Assembly (NCBI GenBank): GCA_036250195.1
Contig: JAVHZZ010000006.1
Coordinates: forward strand, 184,833,350-184,897,349
Length of the DNA stretch: 64,000 nucleotides
Reading direction: 5' to 3'
Origin: Mixophyes australis
Taxonomy: Eukaryota > Chordata > Amphibia > Anura > Limnodynastidae
Below, piece after piece: positions 34,115 to 47,700 of this stretch (position 1 is its first letter; each line of letters begins with the position of its first letter). The notes under the pieces were generated by a model, which searched no databases, was not told the origin of the DNA, and worked only from the letters and a program-made list of their open reading frames with translations. Both the position numbers and the translations under genes were made by a program.

Positions 34115-34430
34115 CCTCACTACCTTTAGCCTGTTACACAATTTCACACAAGACAACTACCCCCGGACCAACATTGTTGTGTGACAGGATCATTTAGCTT
34201 ATGAGTCACCTTACCTTTGCAGTCTGGCTGGGCCAAGATGCAAAATGTATACTTAACCTCATGTGTCAATCTCCCATTGTCCCATAGATTGTAAGCTTGC
34301 GAGCAGGGCCTTCTCACCTCTTTGTCTGTTTTACCCAGTTTGTTTATTAGTTTATTACGTTTGTCCCCAATTGTAAAGCGCTACGGAATATGTTGGCGCT
34401 ATATAAATAAATGATGATGATGATGATGAT

Positions 34431-36235
34431 GCTCGGAAGGGAGAATTCCCAGAAGAGTATCTTGTTTTTCTTCCCATATTAGGAGCCAAGAAGTGAACAA
34501 TTGCGCAGAATATCGGAAATGGACCGGAAGCAGAAAATGACAGATAGGTAGGAAAAAGTAAAAATTTCAAAACAACTGCAGTTTTTTTTCTTTCCTACAA
34601 GATCATTGAGAATTAAGGCGGTGCCCACCTGTAGCAGAGACATCACTGACAGATGACACAACAGTTCCTAAGATGGTCAATAAGGATACAGAATGGCATG
34701 ACTTGGACACAGATGAGACCCACACCAGATGTTAAAGATGACTGTACCTCACAAGACCACCCCCTCGTATTGGCGAAGATGAGGGCATCATTAAGGGACA
34801 CTAAAGAAGGAACAACTTTAGGATGTTTGATCTAATTGTTTAGGGATAATTTTAGAGGTGTACCTCGACATGTGTTGATTTTTTTTCCTGCAGCCGGTAA
34901 ATAAACATTTTTTCATTTCATGTACCGATGTATGAGGCCCTTTAGCACCAATCCTCTTTTCTTACTAGATACTTTGTGTTAGAAATTGCATTGACATAAT
35001 AAATACAAACTGAATATTCTATTGATCACCTGTTCTAACACCCTCATACATGTTGCATATAAACACTAAGAACACTGATAAGAGATAGGAACAGATATCT
35101 GTCAGTTTAACTGTAATGACATAAAACCGACACAGGGGGATTGACAAAGAGGGAGACCCCCTCTTCGCTAGAATTTTATTTAGCAAAACCAGTTTTTTGG
35201 GCTTTGAAATAATTATACAGACCTGTGCTAGCTTGGCTTTGTTTGGCAGAGGTCAAGTTAATTAACATCTTTAAAGGATACCAAGGCAATGATAAAGGGA
35301 CAGGCCACCTTTAAGGGTAAATGGTAGAAACACAGTCAATCACTTACAAACATGAATGAGAAGGGAAAACATCTTTAAACTTTATCTGGAGACTTTGCGT
35401 GGATTTCATATGGGCCCAAGCGGGCAGCGGTAAATTGTTTGAACATGAGGAAATAGACTTAAATATGAGTAATATTATACACTGTTTACTGCTAGTATTT
35501 GATGGTAAAACTATAAATGATAGGAGTTACATTGGGACAGCATGGAGTGCTGATATACATGGAAAGATCACATTTTGTTCCCATTCGTTCCATTGTGTGG
35601 GACGTTCTCTGATTATACTGTTTGTAAGAGCATAGATTATCAAGACCATATGATGATGTGTTTAATGGAAAAGGCTTGGAAAAGTTAGCTTGAGTAAAAT
35701 GATGTGACTGTGTGTAGATTGATTGTGTTACATAAGTAGAAATGTACAGTGTTTAGATTCTGTGTATATCTGAATTGTTTTGATTTCAGACTATTATGCA
35801 GATTGCAAGTGCTGTATAATGGAAATATATGGTTACAGCTAATGCAGTTTAGTGTAAATGTATAGCAAATGCATGGAAATGGTAGTGGATAGTATATCTG
35901 CAATGTTTGAATGGAAAGGTTACTCTGATTGTGAGCTGTTTGAGTTGATTGAAAAAGCTAATGGAGATTGTTAGTGTATTTAGAAAGTGACTTGGGAAAA
36001 AACATTGTGATATTTACACTGTTTGTGCATAGAAAAACGTCGTAAATATGTGATGTTTGTTGCATAGTTATTAGTATATTTATGAGATTTTGTAAATGTA
36101 AGCATAGATTATTTGAGAAAGTTTAGCATATACTATTTGGTACATGCAGTTTATTGCTAGATAGATTTAATGGACAGCCATGTGGGAGCCATGTGAGAGA
36201 CATCTGTTATGCTTGTACTAAAGCAAGAGACACAC
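34431..36235. other. Intergenic DNA without recognisable genes
   Basis: A few short open frames only. The segment at 34440-35170 might be an old retroelement flank but I find no diagnostic motif. AT-rich from 35640 on. Confidence 0.4.
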
Positions 36236-36416
36236 GGCCTATTCACCAGTTTACACATGGCCTGTCCACCATTTTGTCATTGTCTCACAGACACCCAGTC
36301 TATCCACCATTTTGTCATAGTCTCACACACACAATTGGTCTGTCAACCATTTTGCCATAGTCTCTCACACACACACGGTCTGTCCACTATTTTGTCATAA
36401 TCTCACACACACACTG
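36236..36416. repeat. Minisatellite of about 40-bp units
   Basis: Four diverged units, each with GTCTGTCCACCATTTTGTCA-like sequence followed by TAGTCTCACACACACAC, plus a partial unit at the left. The apparent plus-strand peptides are products of the repeat. Confidence 0.85.
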
Positions 36417-39400
36417 TTCTGATTGCACGCACACACATAATGTCTTACAATCTGACTACACACATAAATATAACATGTTTGCTTAGCAACATGAATAAGA
36501 GGTACATTTACACATGTATAAGATAGCTATAGCAGGCAATGCATTGTATTTAATGTAAAATGTATTATGTGTTCTACACTGTTATTGTATGTGTAAATAC
36601 CGTTACTGAACATATATATTGTTAATTAGAATACATATTATCTTTCATGAGACTTTGTGGAAATTCTTTCTTGATATCATACGATATAATATTAATTCTT
36701 ACCTATATTAAGCTGTGGTAATCAAAGTAAATAGAGCAGACATTGAAATAGAATTATCTTTCTAAGAGCTGGGTTTAAATTGGAATCAACCCTGTGTGAT
36801 AATGAAGGTAGTTTATTAAATGGTTATTACAATAGTAGCATTAATAATATATTTGCCACATCATTGGACCTTCATGCTTTCAAATTAGCACAGTAAGCAG
36901 CACCCAAAATAGCTACCCTTTTACAGCTGCCACCCTAGGCTAGATTACGGCACCCAGAAACGCTTATTTCTGGGATAGCTGGAATAGCTGCTGCAATGCT
37001 TCATTGCTGTGGGCTGGCTGGTAGCTAATGACCGTTTACTATGGATCAGGACTGCTGAGTAGCGGGCAGAGCGTTGACACAGAGACGCTGGCTTCAACAC
37101 AGGACAGCTCGGGAATGGATTAGAGTGTAAGTGTTGGTCACAGGATACAGCAGGTAATAGTCTCACATAGAATCTTCAAGCAGTGATGGGTTATTGCTCA
37201 AGAGTCCTGACAATTTATTTTCCTCACCAGTTTGAGGTACTGGTGATCATCCAGAAGTTACAGAAGGAAATGATACATTACATGGTAAAACTGAGCTGCT
37301 TTTATACAGATTCTGACACACGTTGCCAGGGAATAGCCCAGCCTCTTGATCCGACAAGGCACCAAAACATCTGCTATCACATCAGATACTTTAACATCAG
37401 GATGTGATATTTCTCTAGACATGGAGTTAACGCAAATAAACTTACAAAATTCACATAAATCTGTGATTTCCTAAAACTTGCTGTTAGCAGATTCAGTTTA
37501 TGTATCTTTTTAATAAGGCAGGATATAGGTAACTACCCACTTCCTTCAGGCTGAAAAGACCTGTTGGCTACTGAGATGAAAAGGTCTAATTAACATGAAA
37601 TTAACATGGGGTCCTTTCTTCAGACAGTTACAAAAACATATTTCCTTCCCACACATACCTATTGCATCAGGAATCAGTACATTAGAAATATAACACAGTA
37701 TCAAAAATCAGTACATTTTCAATTAAGTAAGTCAGCACACTGTGGCCCTAATTGAAATATTTTTTTTACAATAAGTTATTTATAAGTGATCCAGCCACAA
37801 ATAGCCTCCTTGTTTCTTGAGAAAGCCATTTTGTTTTGACCAATTTTAAATCCAGAATTGAACTTTAGAAATGCCAATACAATACTGTAGCTTGCCAAGA
37901 TAAGACTTGCTTTTCAGCAGTATTATTCATTTACATTAGTAATGACTATTGTCACAAGATCGTTTTAGGGTTACCGTCTTCTGGGGTAGACTGCTGTACT
38001 TTGCTCACTTCAGCCAGTTAAATCACACCAGTCCGGTGCGTCAGTTTCAATATCCTCAGCTAGTTTTAGAACTTACAGCTCAACATTGCAGTGTCTCTCA
38101 GGAGTTATCTGACCTCCTCGCCAGACAATGAGATACTCACTGAACTGCCTAGCAGCCTTTTAACAGCATCTTGTAGGTGCAACTCCTGATTAGTCAATTG
38201 TAAGACTGGGAGATCAGAAGACCCGGACTGGGCCTTATGTATGGATCCCTTCTCTCTCCATACATAGCACCATTACCAGCTTTTCCTAAAGCTGAATACA
38301 CTCTTTGGGAAGCTCCTTCCCATACAAAACAATCTCCCTGGTGTTTTAAAACACAAATGTCAGAAGTTCAGGTCTTATATACCTGCCATTCACTACTTTC
38401 CCAGCACTTCTAACACACTATATTTTAACTATATTTTTCAATCCTTTTTTTGTTACCTTGATTAAAAAAAAACAAAAATGTATAATATTTGCACCAGACC
38501 ATTGCCAAAGTGTACCAGGACCTATTATCTATTACTGGAATTAAAATGTTTGTGCTGCAGCTTTTTCGCATGAATTATAACCCTTGGACCGTAAGATCGT
38601 CCTTCATTTACCAGTCATGATTTTCTATTAGTGGTGAATTTTACGACCACTAAAGGGTGCATTCTCTTTTCTGGCAATATACAAAGTAACAGCGACAACC
38701 AGCCATTGGGTTATATCTTTCTTGTGAGCATTATGAGTGCAATTTAGCTTGTGACAGTTAGGCAAAACTGAGAAGTTGCAGCCAGAGTAGTGGGAACCTC
38801 TAACGGAGATGGAGAATAAATCTGACCACCTAGGTTTGCTTGAGTGTAGTGATAACTGGAGCAAACATTGCGTAAACTGATCTTGGCTGGCTTCCTGCAC
38901 ACAGCAGGCAGGAAGCCACATGATCAACGTGCATAATTGCCTCCTGTAACTATCAAGGTTGGCCCAACCTTAACAGTGACAGGTAGTATGGCACATATAC
39001 TTCTTTAACTCCCTACCTGCTATCCACTTTAGGTAGGAAATCACAAAACTCTTTTGTTATGTTACCTCATCTTTTTAAAAGCTAAGGTTAGGGAGACCAT
39101 TAAGCTTCAGTACACTCCTTACTTTCTTACCATAGTAAGTTTTATAGTATTTAACTCACAACTGTAACAATACTGGAGCACCCAAGGTATTATCTACCCT
39201 GGCTAACTGGCAGAGAATGTACCAATAATTACCCGGCCGAGACCCTCAAACCAGATTAACATTTACCTGGCTACCCTGCATCTACTGCTCACCATCAGTA
39301 TTGAGAATGTAGGCACATATTTATGCACCCAGGCAAATATCTGATAAAAGCATCCATTAAGGCAAAGCAAACCAACAGTGATTATAGCATTTTGCAAACC

Positions 39401-42400
39401 ACAATCACACTACAGCAAATGTAATGTAAATGACAAAGTGGGATATAGAGGCAAAATTATATCGGTCTCTGAGTGGTCTGATTATCTGCTCTGGGCTTGA
39501 TCCTAGGCTACATAGGCTTCTTCCTGATGCTGCCAGAAATGCAGAGGTCATGCCACTTTAGCACTAGATTCGCCAGACCAGCAGGAGATCCATGTGAAGT
39601 AGGGGGTCTTGATGATCCTCTCAAACCTTCAGTAGCATTCTGATTCTTCAGTCAGACCAGAAGGAGCCATAAGCTCTCCCCAGTCATGACATCCAACTCA
39701 TGAATAACCAGGAGTATAAGATCGCACAATGCAGCAACATGTGCTCTTTATGTAGAGCCAAAACGTAAAATGCTTGCCAGTTCTAGTGAATGTTTGAGCA
39801 GGTTGGTCTATCTAGTAGAAGGAGTACTACACTAATCTGGACTAGATTGACTGGAACAATGGAAAAATACTTTCTTCAATGGTCAAAGAGGGCAGTGCTC
39901 TGCTCATGCAAACAGGAGAGTTTACAATGCAAATATATTACAAATTAATGTTTAGCATACCTTAGAAATCAATACACATTTTTACAATAATGTATACCCT
40001 AGTTAAACATATACATAATAAATGCATGGGTTTAAAAGATAAATGGGGATCCTGAGAAATAAAAGAGCTAAAAAATATATGATCACTGGCCACACTTTGT
40101 CAGAGGCAAGGCACAATATTGGTGTTTTTAAATTATCCCCTCATTTCCTCACAAAAACTCACCATGGAAATAAAGCAGGAGATGTATTGAGACTTCACTC
40201 CTCCCCTGTGCAACACTTTATGCAGAAGCAAATCTGCTCTCCCACACTCCTTACTCATCACAGATCTTGTTAGCAAGAGAACAATGGCTGTTCCACATTG
40301 GTTTTTTTTTATCTAATCTTTTCCTTCAGCCTTTTGGGTGGAGTCCGGTTGCGGAATTATAGTGGGTACATTTAAATGTATTATAGTTGCACCTGAATAA
40401 AAGCATGCTCAAGTCCCCTTATGCCTGTGACTTAAGTAAATAATTAAGGGGTGGTCCAAATATGATATTAGACAGAGCTTTGATGTTAAAGTTGTGATTT
40501 TGGCATAATATTAATATGAAACAGCAAAATAATATTTAAAAATACTAGCCTGATATTAGAACTTTGTAATTTCCTGGGAGCCAATCTGCTATTGAAGACC
40601 TATCCTCTTTTTGGAAATATTAAAACCAGATGGGTCTCAGTCATTCTCTTTCATCTTCAGTGATCAGTAAAGCCCCACATATGCAGTGATTTTGTGCCAG
40701 TTTGGCCACAAAGTCTTTTCTATTTTTTAGTTGAGAAAACCTATATCCACTGCGTATAACTTAAGATTCATGATTTCTCAAGGTTAGCAAGCAGTTTAAT
40801 TTCAACCCTTTAGACGACCTGTATCTAATTTGGACAAGCACACTGCTGGCCAAAGTGATCATTCAACTGTCAAGCTGAACATTTGGGTACCATGGTTCTT
40901 CATTATTGTTGTTAAAATACATACATAGCTGTAGTGTACACTGGCAAACTTCACTGTTGAAATTTGCACACATTCCAAATAGATAATTCTATAATGCGAC
41001 ACCCATGCCCAATCACCAACAGACTATTTTTCACTGTTTATGGCTCATCAGAGGGATTCTGCGTGGAGACTTGGCCTGTGTCTTTCTCTGAATACCAGAT
41101 ATCACATTCATAGTTATGATGTCCACAGTTGGAGTGGCTGGGTAGGTACACCTCATAGCTTCATTTTATGACATATAGTATTGTTACATAAAACTATCAT
41201 TAGAAAATGATAGATAAATGATATTTAGTAAATGCAGAAGTTAGATGTAAATATTTATTGAATTAAAAGGAAGAGATTAACTTTTATAGGGGCATGTTAA
41301 GATGTTTTTTTTTATAATTTGGAGTTACAAAAGTACAAAAGCTGGTGTTATTATATAGTGTTATTGTTATTTGTGTCATATTGTAGAAACAAACTGAGAG
41401 CTGGCAAATCCAGTTTGCCCAGGTCTACTTGTTAGATAAATACCATGACTTAATCTCTCCCTCACCCTGGAGATTCTATTTAGGTAATGTGGGAACATAT
41501 TTTCATTACATACTGGGAGAGAAAAGTCTGCCCCTTTTTAAGTGTGGGAAAATAGTTTAATGTTTTTGTACAGTGATATTTACTAACATGTCAGTCTTCC
41601 AAATGTAGTCTACACAGACAAATATATGATGATATCCCCAATGTCTATAGAAAATGGTCAATCCACCTCGAACACTGGGATCTGCAAGGGGAAAAGAAAG
41701 GTGTTAGTTTCAAAACCAGGACACGTTTAAGGGGCAGTTACAAAAATTCAGCACTTGTACGCGCTATGTATACAGTATGTACTTAGTTCAAAGCTGGGAC
41801 AATGAGGCATAAATACTGTAGAAAGTATAGGGCTTCAGAGCAATATCATAAGTCACTTGGATCTGTTCTATTTCAATATAATACCCAACACCAAATACAT
41901 CTTTATTAATATGGCAATTCACTATATAATATTAATGGGTAACTGTCAAACAATTTAATTAGAAGCTTTAAGGGGTTTTTAGGCACATGCATTTGGGGTC
42001 CCAGATCCCCAGAGGTGTGACTGGTTCTGCCATTACTATAAATTTACTGTATATGTTTATTTATTTTACTGTGGGGAGAGTAGATTTAAAATACATCTTT
42101 CACCTTTCTCTACTATGTGGAATCATTATGGAGGTTTACGTGTAAACAGGTCTGTAATTTATATGGTAATTTATTATTGCCAATGACTAGCGCGTTAAGC
42201 AGAGGGTGGGTTTCTAGGTGTATGCATGTAAATAAGATTGCATATGTGTTATTATTTTAGTGTTCATGTTATTATAAATCACTTCTTGACACTTTTATTA
42301 CCCAACAAGACAAGAAAGTGCAGGTTATGGATGTTTACTTAGAAGGGAAGTGTTCTAGAATTGGCCTTTGAAGTAGTTGATTTCCATTCCAGTACTATTC

Positions 42401-43475
42401 TTTATGGTTTCATGAAAGACTCAAAAAGCCATGTGTGTAAATAGTATAAAATAACTACTAATATTAGACGACAATCTTCTAATGTGTATTTTAAAATTCT
42501 AATGATAAATACCGTACAGAGATTTGTAGAACAATTAGGCATGTTTTGGAATTTAATGGCTTTTGGCTTTTAGTCACTAATCAACTCATAAACCGAAATG
42601 CTTTAAAGGCTAATTCCAGCTAAAAGTAAAAATAAAAGTAGTTTTCGGTAGAATAAAGTGAGACAGAATAAAATACCAAATGTTATTTACCTTTACTACA
42701 CCTTTCCCACTGAATGCTGGGTCCACTTATATGTCTAAAAGTCCTCTCTCCTGTCTGGGTAGGCATTGCCCAGGGTTGTCATAGCTCCTCCCAGTGAACG
42801 TCTCATTTGCATAAATGGCAAGTTTATGGAAAAGGGGCATTGATAACCTTGCTCAGAGCCATTAAAGACATTAGAGGACCCATGGAATAGCTAGAAATAA
42901 GGACCAGGTAAGTATTTGTAACATTTTAGCCTTTAAGTTTGTTTATGTGTAACCCGTGCCACACCCAATCAACCGTGATTTTAAGGGTTGCTATTCAGGC
43001 ATATTAATGGTAGTGGTCAGCTACTGGTATTTGTGTGCGTAAAAATGTGTCTAACATCCACTGTCTCTGTTAATCTATGATGCTCAGGGATACTAATCAG
43101 CCATGTGATTGGGCGGCATCTGAGGACCACAGGCACTGCACAGTAATTGGTGGCTATGAAAATTGCACAGAATTTCTAAACATATTTTACATTTATTTTT
43201 TAAACAGCAACTTGTTTTAATGAGCAGCAGATACTATCGCTGGTCACTGGGGATTTTGGGAGAGTGGTAAATCTGCTATTTGATAAAATGTAATTTCAAT
43301 ATTTATTGTATTGAAATCACATCTTAATAAAAGAGCAAAATTCTTTTTCAGTCATGAGAGAGTGATGTAAGATTATACCACACTCAGTTGGCATATTTAT
43401 CAAATCAAACGATGTGCTGCACATACACATATTTTCCTGTATTGTGAATGACTCCCACTATGGCATTACAGACGT
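36417..43475. other. Long intergenic stretch, no gene recognised
   Basis: About 7 kb, mostly AT-rich, with no convincing exon, RNA gene or named transposon. The part at 36930-39000 has CG-containing patches that could be decayed LTR-type sequence. At about 42700-42890 a GCATTGATAAC-containing segment resembles the hairpin at 54.8 kb. These are weak impressions. Confidence 0.4.
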
Positions 43476-43594
43476 GGAAGTTGCTCAATCAATTTAGAGG
43501 TTCATAGCTAGTAGGATCATCCAAAAAGGAACAAATACAGAAAAACTCCCTAAGCACACTTCTATAACCTGTAAAGGAGCTGCTATTTCTACTT
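43476..43594 (+). repeat. Dispersed direct repeat, copy 1
   Basis: Starts GGAAGTTGCTCAATCAATTT and ends GGAGCTGCTATTTCTACTT. A diverged second copy lies at 43861-43991. Non-coding; origin unknown. Confidence 0.8.
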
Positions 43595-43860
43595 GTACCT
43601 AAAAATGCAGATATCTCAGTTACACACATCTGCAAAAGTATGGTAAGCCATCCGCCCCATCAAGGCACTTCTGCAAATAGGGTGGTCCTAACTCTAAACA
43701 ATGAAAGTTCCTATTTTTGTGCAATACATATATGTGTTTTTCAATTGAAAGCTACCTTACCAAGAGGTTCCCCAAAAAGCCTCCAAATGGCAATACAGCA
43801 CTAGCGCTCCCCCTCAGCTACTGATACCAAACATGCCTCTCAAACTAACAATTCAGAATT

Positions 43861-43991
43861 GGAAGTTGCTCAATCAATTTATAGGTTTATAGCAAGTGCT
43901 TGAAATGGTGTGGTCATCCATAAAGGTACAATACATGGGAAAATCCCCTAGCATACTGCAATAACCAGTAAAGGAGCTGCTATTTCTACTT
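43861..43991 (+). repeat. Dispersed direct repeat, copy 2
   Basis: Diverged copy of 43476-43594 with small insertions (for example around the GTGCTTGAAATG segment), 385 bp further on. Confidence 0.8.
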
Positions 43992-44624
43992 AGGAATAGA
44001 AAGTGTAGGTTCTGGGCGCATTGATCGAGGTGTAAAAGTAACAATTGAAAGAATTGGTGATATTTATTGACATGTAGTTTTTTAAAAACAAACAAGAGTT
44101 CTGGCCAGAACAAATATACATTGCTAAACCACAATTCATAAACTGGTGGTGGATTATCAATGGTCAAATGGCTTGTAGTTGAGATAGAAAATCATGCGTT
44201 GCATAAAAATATAAAAAGCAGTCCAGATAAAGCTGATGCTGGTACAGGTGTAGATGGAACCGTGAGGGGTCCAATATGGCTTGAAGGCTTTCAAAAGCAA
44301 ATAGCTTTAATCTGAGTTTAGGAGGGCAATTGGATGATTATTTTTACACTGGGATAGATCTCTACCAGGTTTAGGTATGGTAATGATTTGAGCATCTCCT
44401 TAGGAAAATAAACATCTTGCATTGTTAAAGAGCTCAGTGAGTGTCAAGAACAGCTTGGTCTGAAAAGTAATATAGAGTAATATGGAAAGCTATTTTCCAA
44501 AATCATAGCTAATAGCTAAATTCTATTCTCCCTTGCTTGATTAATCAGGAACAAGTAGGTTTTGTACTTTGCAAGCAGGTGCCCGATAACATGAGAAGTG
44601 TCTTCAAAATAGTAGCACATCATA

Positions 44625-44979
44625 CATCATCATCATCATCATCATCACCATTTATTTATATAGCGCCACTGATTCCGCAGCGCTGTACAGAGAACTCATT
44701 CACATCAGTCCCTGCCCCATTGGAGCTTACAGTCTACATTTCCTAATATACACACACTCACACACAGACAGACAGACAGAGAGACTAGGGTCAATTTTGA
44801 TAGGAGCCAATTAACCTACAAGTATGTTTTTGGTAGGAAAGCAGAACACCCGGAAGAAACCCACGCAAACACTGGGAGAACATACAAACTCCACACAGAC
44901 AAGGCCATGGTCGGGAATTGAACTCATGACCCCAGCGTTGTGAGGCAGAAGTGCTAACCACTTAGCCACCGTCCTGCCT
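44625..44979 (-). mobile_element. tRNA-derived SINE, near full length, inside the L1
   Basis: Reads on the minus strand from GGCAGGACGGTGGCTAAGTG (A box) through GAGTTCAATTCCCGACC (B box), the GTTTGCGTGGGTTTCTTCC core and TAGACTGTAAGCTCCAATG, to a GCGCTATATAAATAAATGGT tail and ATG repeats. It is the best-preserved copy in the window and includes the GCGCTGCGGAATCAGTGGCGC segment missing from the copy at 11450. Confidence 0.9.
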
Positions 44980-45859
44980 ACTCTCAGCCCTTATTCTTGC
45001 TCTAAATAGATGCCGAAAAGGCTTTTGATAGGATCCATTGGGATTACCTATCAAGTGTACTTAACAGATTTGAATTTCAAGGCTTTCTCCTCTAGGATAT
45101 CCGTAAATTCTATAGCAGCCCCTTGGCATGGGTATTTAGCAATGTTTCTCACCTCTGCTTTCCGTTTACTAATGACACCAGGCAATGTTGCCCTCTGTCC
45201 CCACTCATTTGCTTTGGTAATGGAACCATTTGACAAAAAAAATCAGAACAACTGACTCCATTAAGGGTACTCAGATTAGTAATGACCATCATAAAATCTG
45301 TCTATTTGTAGATGATGTTCTTTTGTTCCTGACAGACCCTGGGACTTCATTATCTGCTCTCCAAAATGTTCTCTGGGCATATTCTGAAGCTTCTTTTATA
45401 AAATAAGCCCCTCTAAATCGGAATCTTTAGGGATTGAATTCTCAAAGTAATTCATTCTTTGAGGTATCTAGGAATTTGTATACCTTCAGATCCACTGAAC
45501 ATTCTAATTGCAACTACCTACTATTACGCCAACAATACATGCCCCTCTACTAATCTTGGGACACTTTTGAGGTTTCATGGTTAGGTCGCATAGCTGCTTC
45601 CACATCCTGTATCTATTGCGCTCTATTCCCTGCCTTGTTCACCAGAAGTTACTAGATAAATGTTATAAAACTTCCTTTCACTTTGTTTGGAGAGATAAAC
45701 TTCCCAGATTACCTAGGGAACGTATGTTCCAATCTAAATTGAAAGGTGGTCTTATTGCTCCCAAGCTAGAATATTATCAGCAGGCTTGTTTATTAGACCA
45801 ACTAAATGGCTGACTGGTCCCCTTTCCCAAAAACCGTGGATTACCTCTGAAAGACACAG

Positions 45860-46177
45860 TGGGCCTGAGTCGTTAAGGAAAATCTGCAAAATAAGAGTAA
45901 ATGTTCTCCGTGAGAAATCATGTTACAATGCAAGGAGTGCGAATTAGTTATTATTTTGCGCATAAATTAAATACTGGCTGTTTTGTCATGTAGTACACAA
46001 ATACTTGACAGATTTATTTTTCCACTGAAATTTAAAGTTGATCTAGGACATGCCCTATTCCAACTATATATCTGTACCCACATTTTACATTTACCGCCCC
46101 CTGGAATGCAACATGGTTTTGCCCAGGTGCAAAGTTACTCTTTTTTATGCTTTACTCTACTTAATAACTCAGGCCCA
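45860..46177. mobile_element. Palindromic MITE inside the L1
   Basis: Ends TGGGCCTGAGTCGTTAAGG and CAGGCCCA, with TGTTACAATGCAAGGAGTGC and ATGTAGTACACAAATACTT inside, all matching the family at 18664 and 58492. It is more diverged. L1 coding sequence resumes on the far side. Confidence 0.82.
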
Positions 46178-47114
46178 GTGTTTCCCCCTTTCCTTTAGAG
46201 GATCTATTGTGGATTGATAAAGCTAATCGACCAGTGAACACTTCTTCCTTGAGGAGTATACATGACTCTCTGGTTGCCTGGGACAAGATGTTGTCATTTA
46301 AACAGGATTTTTTACTTCTACGGTCTCGTTTCTCCATTTTAGCAATAGCAAACCTTCCAAACCTTAATTTGCTTCCCTGACACAATTTAGGTGTTGTAAA
46401 GATACAGGATCTTTTCAAGGAGGGCTTACTTTTGTCCTTTTTTCAACTATGTGAATAAATACCAAATTTCCCAACAGAACTATAAATATCTTCAGATACA
46501 TCATTGGATGCAGTGACATATTTTAAATCTCCCCCTCCACATGTAAAGGTGTTGATCACATCCACTTCTCATAAAGGAGATATCTCTGTTTGGTATAGAG
46601 CCATCTTGTCACCCCTAGAGTCCAATACATTTCCGATTCAATCTCACTGGGAGACAGATCTTCAGATATCTCTCTCTGAGGAAGATTGGGGGAAAAATTT
46701 CTAGAATGTGTATAAAATGTCAAGATGCATCCATCACTCGGAAATACTGGTAAGATAAATACATAGATTGTATCTCAGACCTGTTGAACTGCACATGATC
46801 TGGCCTACAATATCTAGGTTCTGTTGGAGGGATTGTAGCTAGCCCAGCACTCTTGTTTTCTGGTCTTGCCCGAAAATGCGATTTCTTTGGGTGGATTTGT
46901 TTGGTCTCATAGAATAGGTCACTGGTACGAGGCTTACTCCACTTCCGGAAATTGCTCTCCTCCATATCTACCCTCCTCAACTTCAGCATCTCAATAGGTA
47001 TGTAACTGCCCTTATCCTCATAGCAACCAGAGCTGTAATAGCTCAGAAATGGCAGTGTCACAAATCTAGCTGATAGCATGGATTCACTTTTGCCAACCTG
47101 GATTAACGCTGGCA

Positions 47115-47700
47115 ATAACAGAATCGCGGAGTCTAATGAACCCCGGTTTTCCCAGAGACCCCCACAAGGAAGTTTGGGCTTTGCTTCAGGTAGGTTCAGA
47201 GGTCACAGACTTCTGTGCTACCTCTAGGCATGACAAACTGGTATCAAACTGTAACAAGAGACTGGTATACATAGCCAGAACTGGTACACAAATGGACTGC
47301 AGGGTGCAAATCAGCAAACAGAAGGAATGTCAGAACAAGCCAGGTCAGCAACAAACAGGGGCATAAACAGTACCAAACGACAGGCAGAATAGATGTCAAG
47401 AATTCACAGGGATTAGCCACAAGGAGTACTAGCATGCTGGAATAAAGGTTTGGAGCCTAATACTCTGGCACAGGCCTGAGCACTGAGCAGGTTTAAAAAA
47501 CAGCTGATAAATAGGGCAGGTCTCAGGTCAGAACACATGATCACAGGTTCAGAGCTCTCAAAGGACCATCTGTCTTCTGTTAGACAAAGTATTATTATGG
47601 CGCAAAGTTCTGTGTCTGGAGCTGAGGGAAGAGTAGAGGGAGCGTGCCTGGCAGCAGGTTGGAAACGTAACAGCCGAACTCTGATGTGTGACAGGAAGAA
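47115..47700. mobile_element. Unidentified insertion in the L1, possibly an LTR
   Basis: Sequence unrelated to L1 separates the L1 C-terminal region from its 3' end. Read on the minus strand it begins TGTCACACATCAGAG near 47700, a plausible LTR-type start. I cannot find a matching target duplication or a clear CA end, so neither boundary nor class is firm. Confidence 0.4.

Larger units (their letters stand above)
29661..34430 (+). mobile_element. L2-like LINE, apparently full length
   Basis: The element has a repeat-bearing 5' region, one long intact ORF, a 3' region of about 315 nt and a terminal GCGCTATATAAATAAATGAT tail running into GAT repeats. The 5' limit is taken at the first 93-bp direct repeat and is uncertain. 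Assignment to the L2 group (over CR1 or Rex) rests on the simple-repeat tail and general ORF features and is an inference. No separate ORF1 is evident. Confidence 0.82.

Noticed and set aside
41601..41700. Short exon-like segment ending in CTTGCAG on the minus strand
   Set aside because: No rod-like peptide in any frame and no matching donor or partner exon.
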